From Candidatus Zixiibacteriota bacterium (GTDB lineage: Bacteria > Zixibacteria > MSB-5A5 > GN15 > FEB-12): a DNA stretch of 42,528 nt. Position numbers and translations under genes: made by a program. Location of the stretch: NCBI GenBank assembly GCA_028715215.1, contig JAQUSF010000006.1:14523-57050 (forward strand), written 5' to 3'. The notes below the pieces were generated by a model that saw only the letters and a list, made by a program, of their open reading frames with translations, was not told the DNA's origin and did not search any database. Of this stretch, positions 8,422 through 16,875 are shown piece by piece; position 1 is the stretch's first letter; each line of letters starts with the position of its first letter.

Positions 8422-8444
8422 GTCGAAACCACAAGGGTTTCGAC
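8422..8444 (+). repeat. Second intergenic hairpin, perfect 9-base stem
   Basis: GTCGAAACC (8422-8430) and GGTTTCGAC (8436-8444) form a perfect 9-base stem with a five-base ACAAG loop. It starts 12 bases after the nested hairpin and ends 22 bases before the rfbB TTG. It is not followed by a T-run. It may be part of the same dispersed intergenic element, or act in the rfbB leader. Confidence 0.7.
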
Positions 8445-8466
8445 CTACAGGGCTTCAAGGTGTGAA

Positions 8467-9534
8467 TTGGATATTGGAGAATATAAAAAAAGGATTATCG
8501 TAACCGGCGGGGCGGGATTTATCGGTTCCAATTTTCTTTTAATGATGGTACCGCGTTACCCTGATTACCTGTTTGTCAATATTGACTGCCTTACATATGC
8601 CGGGAATCTTGCAAACCTTAAAGCTATCGAGAACGCACCCAATTATCATTTTGAAAAAATCGACATAAGAGATTTCAATGCTCTCACGGCATGTTTTAAC
8701 CAGTTTGACATAAACAACCTTCTTCATCTGGCCGCAGAGTCCCATGTCGACCGGTCGATTATCGGGCCGGCGGTTTTTATCCAGACGAATATTATTGGTA
8801 CTTTCAATTTACTGGAGCTGGCCCGGGAACGATTCCGGAGGGGAGAAAGTGTCTTTTTACATGTTTCCACTGATGAAGTGTACGGTTCCCTTTTGGAAGG
8901 GGGTTATTTTACCGAGCTGAGCGCCTATCACCCCAACTCGCCCTATTCAGCTTCGAAAGCCGCCGCCGACCACCTGGTTCGCGCCTATCATAAAACCTAC
9001 CATCTCGATACGATAATAACCAACTGTTCTAATAATTTCGGGCCATACCAGTTCCCCGAGAAATTGATCCCGTTGATGATATGTAACGCTCTTGAGGGGA
9101 AACCCCTGCCCGTTTACGGCGACGGCCGTCATATCCGGGACTGGTTGTATGTGCAGGACCACTGCGAAGCCCTGAATCTGGTTTTCCATAGCGGTCAACC
9201 GGGGCAGACTTATAATATCGGCGGGCATAATGAAATAGAAAATGTCGAACTGGTGAAAATGATGTGTCGGTTGCTGGATGATTATCTGGGTGGGGGCCCG
9301 CGGGAAAAGTTGATAGAATTTGTTCCTGACCGTCCGGGACATGACCGTCGCTACGCCATCGACCCGACACTCATTTTAAAGGAACTGGGTTGGCGTCCCA
9401 GGATATCCTTTGAGGAAGGCTTGAAAAAAACCATTCGTTGGTATCTTGACAATTCCGTCTGGCTTGACCACTGTAAAAGCGGTGAATATCTTAAATATTA
9501 TGACCGGAATTACCGGAACCGGGACAGTTTGTGA
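8467..9534 (+). CDS. rfbB: dTDP-glucose 4,6-dehydratase
   Basis: RfbB/RmlB converts dTDP-glucose to dTDP-4-keto-6-deoxyglucose, the second step to dTDP-L-rhamnose. The 355-residue extended SDR has the NAD-binding G-G-A-G-F-I-G-S-N near residue 16, the active-site S-T-D-E-V-Y-G, the Y-S-A-S-K catalytic Tyr/Lys pair, and the sugar-binding [14 protein letters not shown] segment, all diagnostic. The TTG start at 8467 is the first in-frame option close to the Rossmann loop. The stop overlaps rfbA by 4 bases (GTGA). It opens the rhamnose operon, just after the palindromic intergenic element. Confidence 0.96.
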   Translation: MDIGEYKKRIIVTGGAGFIGSNFLLMMVPRYPDYLFVNIDCLTYAGNLANLKAIENAPNYHFEKIDIRDFNALTACFNQFDINNLLHLAAESHVDRSIIGPAVFIQTNIIGTFNLLELARERFRRGESVFLHVSTDEVYGSLLEGGYFTELSAYHPNSPYSASKAAADHLVRAYHKTYHLDTIITNCSNNFGPYQFPEKLIPLMICNALEGKPLPVYGDGRHIRDWLYVQDHCEALNLVFHSGQPGQTYNIGGHNEIENVELVKMMCRLLDDYLGGGPREKLIEFVPDRPGHDRRYAIDPTLILKELGWRPRISFEEGLKKTIRWYLDNSVWLDHCKSGEYLKYYDRNYRNRDSL

Positions 9535-10418
9535 GTAACGCAGTGAATAAAGGCATAATCCTTGCGGGTGGCTGCGGCAGCCGTCTTTATCCCCTTTCGC
9601 AGGTGGTTTCCAAGCAGCTCCTGCCGATATACGACAAACCGATGGTTTATTACCCGCTGGCCACCCTGATGCTTTATGGCGTACGGCAGATTTTGATTAT
9701 ATCCACACCCGAGGATACCCCCAGGTTCGAGGCCTTGCTCGGCAACGGCCACCATCTCGGACTGGAAATAACCTATGCCGTGCAACCGCGCCCGGAAGGT
9801 ATAGCCCAGGCACTTATTATCGGGGAGAAATTCATTAATAGAGAGCCGGTTGTATTAATCCTCGGTGACAATATCTTTTACGGGGACTATGATTTTCTCA
9901 GGGAGGCACGGTCGTTTGAAACCGGGGCGTTGATTTTCGGGTATTATGTCAATAATCCTCAGCGTTACGGTGTGATTACGTTTGATAAAAAGGGTAGACC
10001 TCTGGCTATCGAAGAAAAACCTGCCGTACCGGTTTCCAACTATGCCGTGACGGGACTTTATATTTACGATGCCGGTGCGGTCGATATAGCCAAAAGGCTG
10101 CGTCCTTCTAAAAGAGGGGAATTGGAAATCACCGATGTCAACAACGCTTATCTTGAAAAGGGAAAGCTGAAAGTGGTGAAACTCGGACGCGGCATTGCCT
10201 GGCTCGATACGGGAACTTTTGAAAATCTTCTGGACGCAGGAAATTTTATCGCCACTATTGAAAATCGCCAGGGACGGAAAATCGCCTGTATCGAAGAAAT
10301 CGCTTACCGGATGAAATTTATTTCAAAAACACAAATGCAGCACCTGGTCGATAAAATGGCGGATAATTCTTACCGGGCGTATCTTCGGGGAGTTTTAAAT
10401 GAAGTCGATGGCGCCTGA
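9531..10418 (+). CDS. rfbA: Glucose-1-phosphate thymidylyltransferase
   Basis: RfbA/RmlA makes dTDP-glucose from dTTP and glucose 1-phosphate. The 295-residue protein shows the nucleotide loop [13 protein letters not shown], the [12 protein letters not shown] segment, L-G-D-N-I-F-Y-G and A-I-E-E-K-P. The usual G-T-R in the loop is G-S-R here, a conservative change. The start is GTG 9531, within the rfbB stop overlap. It overlaps the rfbD reading frame by up to 20 bases. Product length and motif order are normal. Confidence 0.96.
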   Translation: MSNAVNKGIILAGGCGSRLYPLSQVVSKQLLPIYDKPMVYYPLATLMLYGVRQILIISTPEDTPRFEALLGNGHHLGLEITYAVQPRPEGIAQALIIGEKFINREPVVLILGDNIFYGDYDFLREARSFETGALIFGYYVNNPQRYGVITFDKKGRPLAIEEKPAVPVSNYAVTGLYIYDAGAVDIAKRLRPSKRGELEITDVNNAYLEKGKLKVVKLGRGIAWLDTGTFENLLDAGNFIATIENRQGRKIACIEEIAYRMKFISKTQMQHLVDKMADNSYRAYLRGVLNEVDGA

Positions 10419-11292
10419 AAGTAAACTGCTGATAACCGGCAGCGAGGGTCAATTAGGTGCCGACCTGGTAAAGTTTTTTTCACGTGATTACAAAGTCTGT
10501 GGGGTTGATATAATGCAGATGGATATCCGGGATTTCCGCATGGTCGGGACAGTATTTCAAAAATGTGAACCGGAAATCGTGCTCCATGCAGCGGCATATA
10601 CCGATGTTGACGGAGCGGAAACCGACAGGGACCGGGCGTTTGCCGTCAACGCCGAAGGTACGGCCAATATTGCCCGGGCGTGTAAGGAATACGGCGCCCG
10701 GATGATTTATTTTTCGACCGATTACGTGTTTGATGGCGATAAAAAAACACCCTATGTGGAAAGTGACCCGCCATCGCCGCAGACGGTTTACGGTAAAAGC
10801 AAGTACGAGGGTGAAAAGAAAGTAGCTGAGATACTGGAGGATTTTACTATAATGCGTCTGGCCTGGCTGTATGGGGCGTCGGGGAAAAATTTTATTCGTA
10901 CGCTTATCCGCCAGGCCTGGCAACAGATGAGAATGAAAGAAGCCGGGCAGATTATCACCCCGGTAACCGTGGTCGATGACCAGACCGGTAACCCGACCTG
11001 GACGATGGAGATAGTGAAACAAACGAAAATTGTAATCGAAAATAATTTAAACGGCATAATCCATGCCACTGCCGAAGGCGAGACCAGCCGGTATGACCTG
11101 GCAAAAGAGGTCTTTGACTTTTTAAAAATGCCGGTGTATCTTATACCCTGTACATCGGAAGCGTTGGCTTTACCGGCGCCGAGACCGAAGTATTCATCGC
11201 TGGAAAACCGGGTACTAAAAAATGCCGGCTGGAACGTCATGCGTCCTTATAAAGAAGCACTACATGATTTTTTGTCGCACCATCGCGAGTGA
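10399..11292 (+). CDS. rfbD: dTDP-4-dehydrorhamnose reductase
   Basis: RfbD/RmlD catalyses the last, NAD(P)H-dependent step to dTDP-L-rhamnose. The 297-residue SDR protein has the Rossmann loop L-L-I-T-G-S-E-G-Q-L-G, the N-A-E-G-T-A-N-I-A segment, F-S-T-D-Y-V-F-D-G and the catalytic Y-G-K-S-K. Two starts are possible: ATG 10399 or ATG 10408, which both lie inside the end of rfbA; the second gives a product closer to the usual N-terminus. The stop overlaps the next gene by 4 bases. Confidence 0.95.
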   Translation: MKSMAPESKLLITGSEGQLGADLVKFFSRDYKVCGVDIMQMDIRDFRMVGTVFQKCEPEIVLHAAAYTDVDGAETDRDRAFAVNAEGTANIARACKEYGARMIYFSTDYVFDGDKKTPYVESDPPSPQTVYGKSKYEGEKKVAEILEDFTIMRLAWLYGASGKNFIRTLIRQAWQQMRMKEAGQIITPVTVVDDQTGNPTWTMEIVKQTKIVIENNLNGIIHATAEGETSRYDLAKEVFDFLKMPVYLIPCTSEALALPAPRPKYSSLENRVLKNAGWNVMRPYKEALHDFLSHHRE

Positions 11293-11768
11293 TAAACATG
11301 AAATGTGATATCAAAGGCGTTATCCTGGAAGAACTGACCCGTCATGCCGATTCACGCGGCTGGCTGGCGGAACTTTTCAGACAGGATGAGCTGGAACCGG
11401 ACCAATACCCGGTTATGAGTTATCTATCGTTGACGAAACCGGGCGTTGTCCGCGGACCGCATGAACACAAAAAGCAGAACGACCTTTTTATTTTTGCGGG
11501 AACCTCGACTTTTCGGCTATATTTATGGGATAATCGCCGGGATTCATCTACCGGCGGTCTTTTTTTTCAATGTGACGCTCCTGAGAACAAATTGCTGAGG
11601 GTTCTGGTACCACCCGGAGTCGTGCATGCCTATAAGAATATAGGCCGGAGCGAGGGAATGGTGTTTAATGCTCCCAACCGTCTTTTCAAAGGGAAAGACC
11701 GTAGAGACGAAGTTGATGAGATAAGATATGAAGACGATGAAAAAGCTCCTTTTAGAGTACCCGAATAA
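11289..11768 (+). CDS. rfbC: dTDP-4-dehydrorhamnose 3,5-epimerase family protein (short RmlC-like cupin)
   Basis: This 159-residue cupin most likely provides the epimerase step between RfbB and RfbD, completing the rhamnose pathway. RmlC hallmarks are recognisable: V-V-R-G-P-H-E-H (usual R-G-L-H), L-Y-L-W-D-N-R-R-D-S-S in place of the V-D-L-R-x-x-S strand, and V-P-P-G-V-V-H-A-Y for P-x-G-x-x-H-G-F. It is 20 or more residues shorter than typical RmlC and differs at several positions, so a 3- or 5-only epimerase or another dTDP-sugar isomerase is possible. The location as fourth gene of a four-gene rml operon argues for the rhamnose role. ATG 11289 overlaps rfbD; ATG 11298 is an alternative. 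Confidence 0.75.
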   Translation: MINMKCDIKGVILEELTRHADSRGWLAELFRQDELEPDQYPVMSYLSLTKPGVVRGPHEHKKQNDLFIFAGTSTFRLYLWDNRRDSSTGGLFFQCDAPENKLLRVLVPPGVVHAYKNIGRSEGMVFNAPNRLFKGKDRRDEVDEIRYEDDEKAPFRVPE

Positions 11769-11929
11769 TTGATTTTCATAGCAAAAGTACATACCAGTTC
11801 TTTTTAAAATTTTATAAATGATTAAATAATGATTTAGTTTTTGTATTTAAAATATTATTATAAATTAGAGACAGTAAATTGTGTGATTGGATTATTGAAT
11901 GAACTTTACCCTGGCAGACGGAATTTTAG

Positions 11930-11963
11930 TTGACACTATTGTCATCTTAAATTATTATATAAT
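11930..11963 (+). promoter_or_regulatory. Sigma70-type promoter of the pse operon
   Basis: TTGACA (11930-11935) is followed after 17 bases by TATTAT (11953-11958), a perfect -35 and a 5-of-6 -10. A perfect TATAAT overlaps at 11958-11963 but with a 22-base spacer. Transcription would begin about 15-20 bases before the pseB ribosome binding site (AGAGGGA, 11972-11978). The site lies in the 216-base AT-rich gap after rfbC, which otherwise shows no gene. Confidence 0.7.
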
Positions 11964-11984
11964 AAAAGATTAGAGGGAATATTA

Positions 11985-13112
11985 ATGCTTTCCGGGAAAT
12001 CCATATTAATAACCGGTGGAACAGGTTCTTTTGGCAGAGCCTTCATAAGAACAATCCTCGATAAATACCAACATATTAACCGCCTGGTGGTTTATTCGAG
12101 GGATGAACTCAAACAGTTTGAAATGCGCCAGACATTTACAGAGAGTGAACTCCCCAAACTTCGTTTTTTCATTGGCGACGTTAGAGACAAGGAACGATTG
12201 AAAAGAGCCATGGAGCGAGTTGATATTGTTGTGCATGCGGCGGCCTTAAAACAGGTCCCGGCCTGCGAGTACAATCCTTTTGAAGCGGTTAAGACCAATG
12301 TCATCGGGGCTCAGAATGTTATCGAAGCCGCTATCGACCAGGGAGTTAAGAAAGTCGTTGCGCTGAGTACCGATAAAGCCGCCGCCCCGATAAATTTATA
12401 TGGTGCCACTAAGTTAACTTCGGATAAACTGTTTGTTTCCGCCAATAATTTTAAAGGTAAAAGCGAAATAAAATTTTCAGTAGTGCGTTACGGTAACGTG
12501 ATGGGCAGCCGGGGGAGTGTTATTCCCCTGTTTCTCAAAAAAAGAAACGAACGGGTACTGCCGATTACCGACGAGCGCATGACGCGATTCAATATTACCC
12601 TTAATGAAGGGGTGGAACTGGTCTTGTTTGCCCTGGCACATATGTGGGGTGGTGAGATTTTCGTTCCCAAGATACCCAGCTATCGGCTGGTTGATGTTGC
12701 CCGGGCGATTGCTCCGGGCTGTGAATTGAAGTTCATCGGGATTCGTCCCGGAGAAAAGTTGCATGAAGAAATGATTACCGCCACTGATGCCTTGAGTACC
12801 CTGGAGTTTGAGAAGTATTTTGTCATTCTGCCCTCAACCCGATTATGGGATGTTGACCGGTATATGGAAGTTTTCAACGGTAAACGCTGTTCGAATGGTT
12901 TTTCATATAGCAGTAAAACCAACACCGACTGGTTGACGGTCGAGCAGCTTCGACACCTGATTCGTGAACATGTGGATCCGGACTTCAAGGTGGAAGAGAC
13001 ATCGGTAAGCGATGAAAAAAAACGTTCCCTGAAAATCAAGGGACCTGATGAAAACCCGAAGGAAATCCTGGCGGTAAGCGAAAGTGGCGGACAAGATTCG
13101 AAACCGGTTTAA
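11985..13112 (+). CDS. pseB: UDP-N-acetylglucosamine 4,6-dehydratase (inverting)
   Basis: PseB performs 4,6-dehydration and C5 inversion of UDP-GlcNAc, the first step to CMP-pseudaminic acid. The SDR loop G-G-T-G-S-F-G is at residues 11-17. Further signatures are R-D-E-L-K-Q-F-E-M, G-D-V-R-D, A-A-A-L-K-Q-V-P, L-S-T-D-K-A-A-A-P, Y-G-A-T-K and R-Y-G-N-V-M-G-S-R-G-S-V-I-P. At 375 residues it is about 40 longer than common PseB because of a charged C-terminal tail after residue 335 or so. RBS AGAGGGA supports ATG 11985. It leads the operon and overlaps the pseC reading frame by 29 bases. Confidence 0.95.
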   Translation: MLSGKSILITGGTGSFGRAFIRTILDKYQHINRLVVYSRDELKQFEMRQTFTESELPKLRFFIGDVRDKERLKRAMERVDIVVHAAALKQVPACEYNPFEAVKTNVIGAQNVIEAAIDQGVKKVVALSTDKAAAPINLYGATKLTSDKLFVSANNFKGKSEIKFSVVRYGNVMGSRGSVIPLFLKKRNERVLPITDERMTRFNITLNEGVELVLFALAHMWGGEIFVPKIPSYRLVDVARAIAPGCELKFIGIRPGEKLHEEMITATDALSTLEFEKYFVILPSTRLWDVDRYMEVFNGKRCSNGFSYSSKTNTDWLTVEQLRHLIREHVDPDFKVEETSVSDEKKRSLKIKGPDENPKEILAVSESGGQDSKPV

Positions 13113-14373
13113 GGGGGGGAACCATAGACCGGTAAAAAAGAAAAAGGCTACCAGTAATTCCCCCAAATTTTTACCTTACGGACGTCAGCACGTGACAGAA
13201 AGTGACATCGCGGCGGTGCGTGATGTTTTGAAGTCTGACTGGCTGACCCAGGGGCCTAATATCGGGACATTTGAAAAAAAACTGGCTGAACTTACGGGTG
13301 CGAAGTATGCCGTGGCCTGCTCCAGCGGGACGGCGGCTTTGCATCTGGCTATGCTGGCTATGGATTTGGGGCACGGAGATGAGATTGTGACTTCGCCCGT
13401 AACTTTCCTGGCCTCGGCTAATTGTGCGCGTTATGTCGGGGCTGAGGTCCGGTTCGCTGATATAAACGCCGCAACCGGATTAATAAGTATAAAGGCTCTT
13501 GAAAAAGTATTACGCTCTGACAAAAAGAAGAAAATAAAGGTAATTGTTCCGGTTCATCTGGGCGGGCAACCGGCAGCCCTGGGGGAAATTCAGGGACTGG
13601 CTGAAGCTCATGGCGCCTTGGTGGTCGATGATGCCTGTCATGCCCTTGGCGCTCGTTACCGCTACCGGGGGCGGGAATATCGAATCGGCGCTAGTCCCCA
13701 TGCCGTCATTACGGCCTTTTCTTTTCATCCGGTCAAGCATGTGGCTATGGGCGAGGGGGGAGCCCTGACTACGAATAGTCATGAGATAGCGGAAAAATTA
13801 CGACATTTCCGCAGTCATGGAATTCAGAAGGATGCTTTTATCAATGACGGGATGGCTTTTTCACCCGAAAATACTCTTAATCCCTGGTATTATGAAATGC
13901 AGGAGCTCGGTTATAACTACCGTCTTACGGATATTCAGGCCGCTCTTGGTGTCAGCCAGCTTAAACGGCTGAACTATTCTTTGAAAAAACGCCATGACCT
14001 GGCTGAAAAATATCATCGTCTCCTGAGGGAGAGGTTTCCTGACGGCGGTGTCCGTCCCCTTGAGGCGGCCCCAGGGGTTTATAACGCTTTCCATCTTTTC
14101 ATCGTCTTGATAGATTTTATCAAATTCGGCCTGAACCGCGCCGAAGTGATGAACCGCTTGCGTAGCGCAGGCATCGGCACCCAGGTGCATTATATCCCCG
14201 TTTATCTGCAGCCTTATTACCGCCGGCGTTACGGCTATAATCCAGGGGCTTTCCCCGAGGCGGACAGTTATTATGAGAAAGCCCTCAGTTTACCGATGTA
14301 TCCTCAACTTACTTTTAAAGACTGTCAGCGGGTTATTGATACTCTTAAAAAGATTTTGGAGAACTCTCATTGA
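13084..14373 (+). CDS. pseC: UDP-4-amino-4,6-dideoxy-N-acetyl-beta-L-altrosamine transaminase
   Basis: PseC is a PLP-dependent DegT-family aminotransferase acting on the PseB product. The fold core starts at residue 28 or so with F-L-P-Y-G-R-Q; S-S-G-T-A-A-L-H-L binds PLP phosphate; D-D-A-C-H-A-L-G holds the cofactor aspartate; and K218 in F-H-P-V-K-H is the PLP lysine. The only usable start is GTG 13084, deep in pseB, which gives a basic N-terminal tail with K-K-K-K not found in the shorter family members. A purine-rich AAGGGGGGG lies just after the pseB stop but no in-frame ATG, GTG or TTG follows at the right distance. The stop overlaps the next gene (TTGA). Confidence 0.93.
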   Translation: MADKIRNRFKGGNHRPVKKKKATSNSPKFLPYGRQHVTESDIAAVRDVLKSDWLTQGPNIGTFEKKLAELTGAKYAVACSSGTAALHLAMLAMDLGHGDEIVTSPVTFLASANCARYVGAEVRFADINAATGLISIKALEKVLRSDKKKKIKVIVPVHLGGQPAALGEIQGLAEAHGALVVDDACHALGARYRYRGREYRIGASPHAVITAFSFHPVKHVAMGEGGALTTNSHEIAEKLRHFRSHGIQKDAFINDGMAFSPENTLNPWYYEMQELGYNYRLTDIQAALGVSQLKRLNYSLKKRHDLAEKYHRLLRERFPDGGVRPLEAAPGVYNAFHLFIVLIDFIKFGLNRAEVMNRLRSAGIGTQVHYIPVYLQPYYRRRYGYNPGAFPEADSYYEKALSLPMYPQLTFKDCQRVIDTLKKILENSH

Positions 14374-15098
14374 AAACCGTTATTATCGTTCAGGCGCGAA
14401 TGGGCTCGACGCGTCTGCCCGGTAAAATCATGAAAGAAATTCTGGGACAGCCGTTACTGTTCTACCAGCTGGAACGTTTGAGAAAAGTAACGACAGCCGA
14501 TGATATTCTGGTTGCTACTACTGTCGGTGGGAAGGATGATATCATTGTTGATTTCTGTCTTAAACAGCGGGCGAAGTATTATCGCGGTTCAGAAGAGGAT
14601 GTCTTGGCACGTTATTATGAAGCCGCCCGGGAAAGCGGCGCCGAGGTCATCGTTCGCGTAACTTCGGATTGTCCCCTGATAGATGCCGCTGTTATTGACC
14701 GGGTAATCAGGACATATAAAGAGAATATTGATAAAGTCGATTACGTTGCCAATACTCTGGTGCGTTCTTATCCCAGGGGAATGGATTGTGAGGTGTTTCC
14801 CTTCGCGGTACTGGCGGATATTCATGAACGGACGTTCGAACCCGTCGACCGTGAGCATGTGACGGCATATATATATAACCATCCGGATAGGTTCCGGTTG
14901 TTGAATGTGGCGGGGGAAGAAAATTTGAGTCATCATCGCTGGACGGTGGATACGCCGGAGGATTTTGAGTTGATTCGACGCATGATTGAAGCCCTGTATC
15001 CGGTTAAACATGATTTTTCCATGGGTGACTGTCTCGATTTGTTAAAGCATAATCCGGAATGGTTAAAACTCAATCAGCATATAAAACAGAAAGCCTGA
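14370..15098 (+). CDS. pseF: Cytidylyltransferase, SpsF/PseF type
   Basis: This 242-residue protein is in the CMP-sugar cytidylyltransferase superfamily. The N-terminus V-I-I-V-Q-A-R-M-G-S-T-R-L-P-G-K closely resembles SpsF (spore coat polysaccharide protein F). Later motifs include T-S-D-C-P-L-I-D, typical metal-binding aspartate and sugar-binding residues, and W-T-V-D-T-P-E-D-F. In Pse operons such a protein takes the PseF role, activating pseudaminic acid with CTP. Placement between pseC and pseG supports that. The start is TTG 14370, overlapping the pseC stop by 4 bases. The symbol is assigned on context; specificity is inferred. Confidence 0.83.
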   Translation: MKTVIIVQARMGSTRLPGKIMKEILGQPLLFYQLERLRKVTTADDILVATTVGGKDDIIVDFCLKQRAKYYRGSEEDVLARYYEAARESGAEVIVRVTSDCPLIDAAVIDRVIRTYKENIDKVDYVANTLVRSYPRGMDCEVFPFAVLADIHERTFEPVDREHVTAYIYNHPDRFRLLNVAGEENLSHHRWTVDTPEDFELIRRMIEALYPVKHDFSMGDCLDLLKHNPEWLKLNQHIKQKA

Positions 15099-15103
15099 TT
15101 GTC

Positions 15104-16216
15104 ATGAAGGTAGTGTTTCGCACCGATTCTTCCCTGATGATTGGTACCGGTCATTTAATGCGTTGCCTGGCACTGGCCGGGGAGTTATCGGCGCGCGGGG
15201 AACAGGTAGTTTTTATCTGCCGGAATCTCCCGGGCAATATGAATACCCAGGTCCTGCGAAACGGCCATAAGCTCCACGAACTTCCCCTTGACGATAATAC
15301 CCTGATGGATAATCCCGACATCAGCGAGTACGAGCGCTGGCTGGCGGTTGAGGAAGAAACCGATGCTCTTCAAACGGGCAGGGTGCTCGCTGAAAAAGAA
15401 AACCATGCCGACGTGTTGGTAGTGGACCATTATGCGCTGGACAGTGCCTGGGAACGGCAGATGTTGCCGTATATCAAGCGGTTGATGGTTATCGACGACC
15501 TGGCTAACCGTTGCCATGACTGCCATATTCTTCTGGACCAGAATCTTTACGAGGATATGGAAAAGCGCTATGAACATCTGGTCGGCGCAGACACGCAGCT
15601 TTTACTGGGACCGACTTTCGCCCTTTTGAGAAAAGAATTCAACTCGCAAAGAAAAGTCATGGCGAAGCGGGATGGCCGGGTCCGGAAAGTAATGGTTTCT
15701 TTCGGTGGAGCAGACCGGACTAATGAAACGTTGAAATTCCTTAATGCCCTGAAGAAGGCAAAAACGGGGGCTCTCAATTTTGAGGTTATCGTCGGTAAAA
15801 CCAATCCCAATAACAACATTATTAAAGAAAAATGCGACAGTATGTCTAATGTGGCATATCATCGAGCTGTTGATGATATTGCCCGTCTGATGGCCATGGT
15901 GGACCTGGCAGTCGGAGCCGGTGGTACCAGTACTTGGGAAAGGTGTTGCCTGGGCTTACCTGCTGTCACGGTAGCGGTGGCCGAGAACCAGGTTGAAGTC
16001 GCCCGCTTATCGGAGCGGATGGGTTTTGCCGTTTACCTGGGAATTTCCGAGCAGGTCTCAGCTGACCGGATGATAAAATATGTAGCTGAGCTGGCAGAGG
16101 ATAGGCCGAAAATGCTGGCGATGAGTTCCGCCGGAATGAAATTGGTTGACGGTTTGGGGGTTAACAGAGTGTGCGATATTCTTTATGCGGCCAGGGGTGT
16201 TAACAAATACTCTTAA
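15104..16216 (+). CDS. pseG: UDP-2,4-diacetamido-2,4,6-trideoxy-beta-L-altropyranose hydrolase
   Basis: PseG removes UDP from the PseH product, releasing the free sugar for PseI. It is a GT-B, MurG-like fold. With ATG 15104 as start the sequence opens with R-T-D-S-S-L-M-I-G-T-G-H-L-M-R-C, putting the conserved histidine at residue 17, the catalytic position described in Campylobacter PseG. The C-terminal UDP site contains V-S-F-G-G-A-D and G-A-G-G-T-S-T-W-E-R. An upstream in-frame ATG at 15059 would lie inside the previous gene and is rejected. At 370 residues it is slightly long, with extra sequence around residues 58-90. It starts 5 bases after the cytidylyltransferase. Confidence 0.93.
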   Translation: MKVVFRTDSSLMIGTGHLMRCLALAGELSARGEQVVFICRNLPGNMNTQVLRNGHKLHELPLDDNTLMDNPDISEYERWLAVEEETDALQTGRVLAEKENHADVLVVDHYALDSAWERQMLPYIKRLMVIDDLANRCHDCHILLDQNLYEDMEKRYEHLVGADTQLLLGPTFALLRKEFNSQRKVMAKRDGRVRKVMVSFGGADRTNETLKFLNALKKAKTGALNFEVIVGKTNPNNNIIKEKCDSMSNVAYHRAVDDIARLMAMVDLAVGAGGTSTWERCCLGLPAVTVAVAENQVEVARLSERMGFAVYLGISEQVSADRMIKYVAELAEDRPKMLAMSSAGMKLVDGLGVNRVCDILYAARGVNKYS

Positions 16217-16309
16217 ATTTTTGTTTGAAATTTAATTTAAAAACAGGAATATTGTAATACTATATCAGCCGGTGTGACAGAGGGTTATTAGTATTTCCGG
16301 AGGTATTAA

Positions 16310-16858
16310 ATGAAATTGGAATTCAAAAAAATCAAACCGGATGACCTGGCGATGGTTTTAAAATGGCGGACCATGCCCGAAGTAAGCAAATACATGTACA
16401 CCGATTTTGAACCTTCGATGGAAAAACAAAAACAGTGGTATGACCGGATTTCTCGTGATACGAGCCGTCGCGACTGGATTATATGGGTGGATGACGAACC
16501 TGTCGGGGTGCTATCGATAGTGAAAATCGACCCGGTTAACCGTCGCTGTGAATGGGCCTATTATCTGGGTTCACCCAATGTCCGCGGCAAGGGCATAGGT
16601 AAAAATGTCGAGCTAAATGTCCATGAGTTTGTTTTCGGAAACCTGGGTCTGAACAAACTGTGTTGCGAAGTCCTGAAGTCAAATGACCTGGTGGTAAAAA
16701 TTCATGAGAAATACGGCTCCGTGGTGGAGGGCGACCGCCGCCAGCAGATATATAAAAACGGCGAGTATCTTGATATCGTGGAAATGGGTCTTCTCCGGGA
16801 AGACTGGGAAAAAAATGTCCGCGGGAAACATGAATTTATAAGGGCGGTTTTTGAGTAA
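16310..16858 (+). CDS. pseH: GNAT N-acyltransferase, PseH type
   Basis: PseH N-acetylates the 4-amino group of the PseC product using acetyl-CoA. The 182-residue GNAT protein has L-K-W-R-T-M-P-E-V near residue 18, a substrate strand W-I-I-W-V-D-D-E-P-V-G-V-L-S-I and the acyl-CoA pyrophosphate loop S-P-N-V-R-G-K-G-I-G-K (R/Q-x-x-G-x-G/A). A strong GGAGG is 7 bases before ATG 16310. A 93-base AT-rich gap separates it from pseG, so an internal promoter is possible. Because the next gene is a PhaJ-type hydratase, the acyl donor here may not be acetyl-CoA. Confidence 0.9.
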   Translation: MKLEFKKIKPDDLAMVLKWRTMPEVSKYMYTDFEPSMEKQKQWYDRISRDTSRRDWIIWVDDEPVGVLSIVKIDPVNRRCEWAYYLGSPNVRGKGIGKNVELNVHEFVFGNLGLNKLCCEVLKSNDLVVKIHEKYGSVVEGDRRQQIYKNGEYLDIVEMGLLREDWEKNVRGKHEFIRAVFE

Positions 16859-16875
16859 ACCCCAGGGAGATGACC

